From: Spirochaetaceae bacterium | Lineage (GTDB): Bacteria; Spirochaetota; Spirochaetia; Treponematales; Breznakiellaceae | Length of the DNA: 7,278 nucleotides | Direction: 5' to 3' | NCBI GenBank assembly: GCA_031258625.1 | Contig: JAIRMO010000040.1 | Coordinates: 1 to 7,278, forward strand | Part shown: piece by piece, positions 4,787 to 7,278 of the stretch | How positions within the stretch are numbered: position 1 is the first letter of the stretch | How the letters are laid out: each line of letters opens with the position of its first letter | Notes under the pieces: generated by a model | Told to the model about the DNA's origin: nothing | Databases searched by the model: none | What the model saw: only the letters and a program-made list of their open reading frames with translations | Made by a program: the position numbers and the translations under genes

Positions 4787-6181
4787 TTATAGTTCCGGGG
4801 GAAAATCGTCATCCTCTTCGGAAAAGAAATTGAGATTTCCCCCGGTCTCTCGGTATTTTCCCGGACTTATCCCGGTATAGGTTTTAAATATTTTTGAGAA
4901 CCAACTTTGATCCTCAAATCCGCAGGCCCCGGCAATTTCATTTAACGACAGAGCGGTTTCGGTAAGCATGGCGGAAGCCTTCTCTACCCGGAGACGGTTC
5001 AGGTAATTTGACAGGTTCTCCCCCATTTCCTCTTTGAAAATGGTACTAAAATAGGGAGCCGACAATCCCGACGCATCGGCAACTTCCTGGAGGCATATTT
5101 TCCGGGTATAATTTTCCCATATATACCGTTCGGCTTTCCGCAATGCCGAAGCGTGCCGTACCCCCTGAAAGGAAAAAATTTGTCCCCCCATACGTTCTAC
5201 GATGGTAGCCATAACCTCGGTTAGTTCCCTGATGTTTTGCGTTTCCTGGATATACCGTATGTAACGGTTGTTTTTTTCAAGCTGGATGTTGTCCTCGGAG
5301 GCGTCCGCGGTTATCGCTTCCCGGGAAAGGAGAACCACCAGCTCTATGGCCCGGAGTTTGATAAAATCAAATTTGTGGGGGTTAAAGGAAAAAAGGCTTT
5401 CCAGAAGCTGGTTCAGGATCTTTTTCCCCACTTCATTGTCCCCCCGTCTGAGGGCGGCCAAAAGCTGCCGTTCCCGATCCAGGGAATATCCGGAAGGAAT
5501 GCTTTTTTTACCCTGGGGGGGTTGTACTGCCGGGGGAGGGGAATTCTGTTCGGGCTTGTATTTGATGGATTCCATATACTCTTCGGAAGCCCTGGATATC
5601 TGTTCCGCACATATCAACAGAATCTGCGCCAGGGCTTTGATTTCTTCAAAGGTTCGTATGGGGATATTTTTAAGGTCCTCCAGGATTTTTTTCTCCTCCA
5701 CCTTGCCTTTAAAGAAGTCGTATATCTTTTCAGTTCCCTGCTGTTTTTCTATGGAAAGGACCTTTCCCGCAATCAAGGAGCCCGCAAAGCGTCCGTTGGA
5801 ATAGAGGGGACTGGTCCAAAACACAAAGCCCATATCACATACATAGATATAGGAACCGCCCATACGCTGGGCTTCGGATACCGCGTTTGCGTGTAAAATA
5901 AGACAGGGGTATTCTTCCGTTTCCTCTTGATTCGGGGAGGGCTGATAATGTTTTTTACAAAAACAACAAAAGGGACAATCCGATTGTTCAATGGGACGGC
6001 CGGTTTTATCCAGTATCGATACGTTACAATCCATTGCCTGTTCGTAGGATTTAAGCATCCTATGGGCCTTAAGCAGTAAGGGCTCTATTTCCCGGCGGTT
6101 TATAATATTTGAAGAAAAGGATGTTTTTTGATCCTGGGTATCCCGGGATTCCTGGACATCCGTAGCCTGATACCTGTTCAT
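4787..6181 (-). CDS. PocR-domain AraC-family transcriptional regulator (first of tandem pair)
   Basis: Paralogue of the regulator immediately downstream, with the same architecture: PocR sensor (about 31-145), helical middle region and AraC DNA-binding domain (346-445), 464 residues in all from the ATG at 6181. The sensor has C69, C72, C73 and C75, then C93, H97 and C115 ahead of DMGFVFWTSPLY. Four cysteines and the histidine align with the paralogue. The AraC domain is identical to it at 83 of 99 positions, including both recognition helices, while the sensor domains differ much more. A proline/glutamine-rich linker (about residues 225-240) follows the sensor. The frame stays open upstream to ATG codons at 6307/6304, but AAGGAG eight bases before 6181 marks the start and the extension would run through a terminator-like hairpin. 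It ends in an acidic tail (SEEDDD). Expression is probably controlled by the structured leader at 6190-6282. Confidence 0.88.
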   Translation of the reverse strand: MNRYQATDVQESRDTQDQKTSFSSNIINRREIEPLLLKAHRMLKSYEQAMDCNVSILDKTGRPIEQSDCPFCCFCKKHYQPSPNQEETEEYPCLILHANAVSEAQRMGGSYIYVCDMGFVFWTSPLYSNGRFAGSLIAGKVLSIEKQQGTEKIYDFFKGKVEEKKILEDLKNIPIRTFEEIKALAQILLICAEQISRASEEYMESIKYKPEQNSPPPAVQPPQGKKSIPSGYSLDRERQLLAALRRGDNEVGKKILNQLLESLFSFNPHKFDFIKLRAIELVVLLSREAITADASEDNIQLEKNNRYIRYIQETQNIRELTEVMATIVERMGGQIFSFQGVRHASALRKAERYIWENYTRKICLQEVADASGLSAPYFSTIFKEEMGENLSNYLNRLRVEKASAMLTETALSLNEIAGACGFEDQSWFSKIFKTYTGISPGKYRETGGNLNFFSEEDDDFPPEL

Positions 6182-6189
6182 AAAAATGT

Positions 6190-6195
6190 CTCCTT
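6190..6195 (-). promoter_or_regulatory. Ribosome binding site of the first PocR/AraC gene
   Basis: AAGGAG on the minus strand lies eight bases before the ATG at 6181. It fixes this start and directly abuts the base of the hairpin at 6196-6241. Confidence 0.75.
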
Positions 6196-6241
6196 GGAGC
6201 CGAACCCCAAATTGAACCTGTGGTCCGATGGGATTGGCTCC
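6196..6241 (-). promoter_or_regulatory. Long leader hairpin adjoining the ribosome binding site
   Basis: In the minus-strand RNA, GGAGCC (6241-6236) pairs perfectly with GGCUCC (6201-6196). Next, AAUCCC (6235-6230) pairs with GGGGUU (6208-6203) with one G-U pair, and GGACC (6226-6222) pairs with GGUUC (6218-6214) around an ACA loop. A single C bulges at 6202. The helix ends at the base next to the Shine-Dalgarno sequence, so folding could affect ribosome access. Confidence 0.5.
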
Positions 6242-6244
6242 TGA

Positions 6245-6282
6245 AAAACCGGTCCGGCTTAAGCCTAAGTCGGACCGGTTTT
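6245..6282 (-). terminator. Strong intrinsic-terminator-like hairpin in the leader (candidate attenuator)
   Basis: AAAACCGGTCCG (6245-6256) and CGGACCGGTTTT (6271-6282) form a perfect 12-bp stem. It continues past one mismatch into CTTA/TAAG (6258-6261 with 6266-6269) around a 4-base loop. On the minus strand it ends in five U residues (6248-6244). A- and U-runs on both sides make it terminator-shaped in both directions. It lies between the only plausible promoter (6339-6364) and the ATG at 6181, so transcription of the regulator must pass it. It could also stop transcripts arriving from the LuxR gene. Confidence 0.65.
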
Positions 6283-6338
6283 CCTTTAATTCAGGGAGTT
6301 TCATCAAAACTAAAAAAACATCCCTTCCTTATTTCAAC

Positions 6339-6364
6339 ATTTTATGAATCGCTTACGAACGTAA
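6339..6364 (-). promoter_or_regulatory. Candidate promoter and operator palindrome of the regulator operon
   Basis: On the minus strand TAAAAT (6344-6339) is a 5-of-6 match to a -10 box. Just upstream, TTACG-AA-CGTAA (6353-6364) is a perfect inverted repeat covering the spacer and the expected -35 position. No good -35 hexamer is visible, which fits an activator-controlled or repressible promoter. The regulator that binds is unknown. Confidence 0.4.
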
Positions 6365-6386
6365 TACACCCTAACGGCTAAAAATG

Positions 6387-6405
6387 TTTTTTTTTAAAAA
6401 TTTTT
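6387..6405. promoter_or_regulatory. A/T-tract element upstream of the regulator promoter
   Basis: T9, A5 and T5 runs follow one another. They lie roughly 45-65 bases upstream of the candidate -10 box at 6339-6344, where an UP element or bent DNA could act. They have no GC stem and are not a terminator for the LuxR gene. Confidence 0.3.
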
Positions 6406-6436
6406 GAGCATTACGGCAGTTTAAATTCGATGGGGC

Positions 6437-7278
6437 TTAAAACCCGGTTTGAGGAACATCGGTTTTTAATATACCCCGGGCGGTGGCAATCCGTATCGCA
6501 TCGGCCCGGTTGACCGCCTCGAGTTTTTCGTAGAGGGTACTGATAGTCATTTTGACGGTATTAAGGGAAATGGCCGTATTCTCGGCAATTTCCTCCCGGG
6601 TTAGTCCCCGGGAGAGGCCGATCAACACCTTCCGTTCCCGGGAGGACAAAAATATCGCCGCCGCCGGTTTCTGCTCCCGGTGGCTCTCGCTTGCCACAAA
6701 AATCTTTTTGGCATAGGCCGAGGCGTTTTTCAGGATCATTTCCAGCCACGGCCGGGGGATTTTGTGGCGGTTGTCCTTCAGGGCCGCCAGGACGAGGACC
6801 CGCATCGTATTGCCCAGTTCTATAAAAGGCATATCCAGGGCATCGGGACAGGCCAATTCGTAGGCCGCTTCCAAGGCCGCCAGGGCCGCTTCCGGCTGTT
6901 GTTCGTGGTAGAGACATACCGCCTCCAGCACCTTCAGTTCCAGCCTTCCCAGGAGAAAGGCCGCGAGGCCATAGGGGTCTTTCTGGTTATTTATGACGGC
7001 CAGAGCGTCGGCATATTTTTTTTCCGCGACATACACCTTGATCTGTACCAGGATCTCCGAGCCCCGCATAAGAAAATTTAACTCCGGCTTTCCTATATCA
7101 TCCAGGAGCCAGGGGGCAATCTTGCCGGTTTGTCCGATATGGGCATAAAACCAACCGGAAACAATGTCATAAAAAATAGAACGGTTTACATATTCCGTCT
7201 CCCCCAACTGGGCGTCCAGAAAATTGAAAAATGCCCGGATTCTCGCGTATTTTCCCCGGGCAATGGCAAGGCGCAGGA
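6437..7278 (-). CDS. LuxR-family (MalT-like) transcriptional regulator, C-terminal part
   Basis: The 3' part of a regulator gene whose start lies beyond the right edge. The frame stays open through the TTG at 7207 to the window end, giving 279 visible residues. The C-terminal 70 or so residues form a LuxR-type helix-turn-helix: LSSRERKVLIGLSRGLT, EEIAENTAISLNTVK, then YEKL and a closing helix. The preceding part is helical and alanine-rich (for example AEKKYADALAVINNQ and PEAALAALEAAYELA), like the TPR-type arm of MalT-family regulators. These proteins usually carry an N-terminal STAND ATPase and run to about 800-900 residues, so roughly two thirds is probably outside the window. The stop lies 256 bases before the start of the first PocR/AraC gene on the same strand. 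No good terminator directly follows, and whether the two are linked functionally is unknown. Confidence 0.8.
   Translation of the reverse strand, partial: LRLAIARGKYARIRAFFNFLDAQLGETEYVNRSIFYDIVSGWFYAHIGQTGKIAPWLLDDIGKPELNFLMRGSEILVQIKVYVAEKKYADALAVINNQKDPYGLAAFLLGRLELKVLEAVCLYHEQQPEAALAALEAAYELACPDALDMPFIELGNTMRVLVLAALKDNRHKIPRPWLEMILKNASAYAKKIFVASESHREQKPAAAIFLSSRERKVLIGLSRGLTREEIAENTAISLNTVKMTISTLYEKLEAVNRADAIRIATARGILKTDVPQTGF

Noticed and set aside
6182..6436. Cobalamin riboswitch before the regulator operon, considered because of the B12-related context
   Set aside because: I see no B12-box or the long multi-stem architecture; only two simple hairpins and A/T runs are present.
6437..7207. 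LuxR-family gene read as a complete 256-residue protein starting at TTG 7207
   Set aside because: The frame stays open to the window edge with coding-like, helical sequence, and MalT-like regulators are much longer, so the gene is truncated by the window.

Overview
The window looks like a chromosomal segment of a spirochaete, most probably a termite-gut type Treponema. That is an inference from the mix of a DbpA-domain DEAD-box helicase, PocR/AraC regulators, a methyltransferase-type corrinoid protein and a MalT-like LuxR regulator, together with GC-rich repeat-filled spacers. No sequence search was possible.

Layout: a repeat-rich spacer (1-475) leads into one plus-strand gene, a DeaD/CsdA-like RNA helicase (476-2230). 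A second repeat-rich spacer (2231-2617) separates it from a convergent minus-strand block. Read in the direction of transcription, from the right edge leftward, that block holds the C-terminal part of a MalT-like LuxR regulator (7278-6437, truncated by the window), two tandem PocR-domain AraC regulators (6181-4787 and 4770-3391) and a small corrinoid-protein homologue (3280-2618).

The minus-strand block reads as a sensory module. The two PocR/AraC proteins have nearly identical DNA-binding domains (83 of 99 residues) but much less similar sensor domains, so they may share a target while sensing different ligands. The last gene has the MtaC/MttC-type corrinoid fold but has lost the D-x-H-x-x-G lower-ligand motif (it reads E-A-Q-N-I-E). 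It is therefore unlikely to be an ordinary methyl carrier and may be a sensor or a repurposed binding protein. No partner methyltransferase or reactivase gene is present here. The leader of the first regulator holds a 17-bp terminator-shaped hairpin, then a second long hairpin ending exactly at the Shine-Dalgarno sequence, which looks like an attenuator. Two palindromes sit on the likely promoters of this block.

The spacers around the helicase carry two repeat families: a 49-bp REP/MITE-like palindrome centred on GGGTCAGACCC, and a GC-rich hairpin unit with consensus GGGGGCCTAAANCCCCC(TAT)GGGGG. Two copies of the hairpin unit supply the stop codon and the same C-terminal peptide (P-H-R-G-x) to the two convergent, unrelated genes. 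The helicase gene is visibly richer in G and C than the minus-strand regulator genes.
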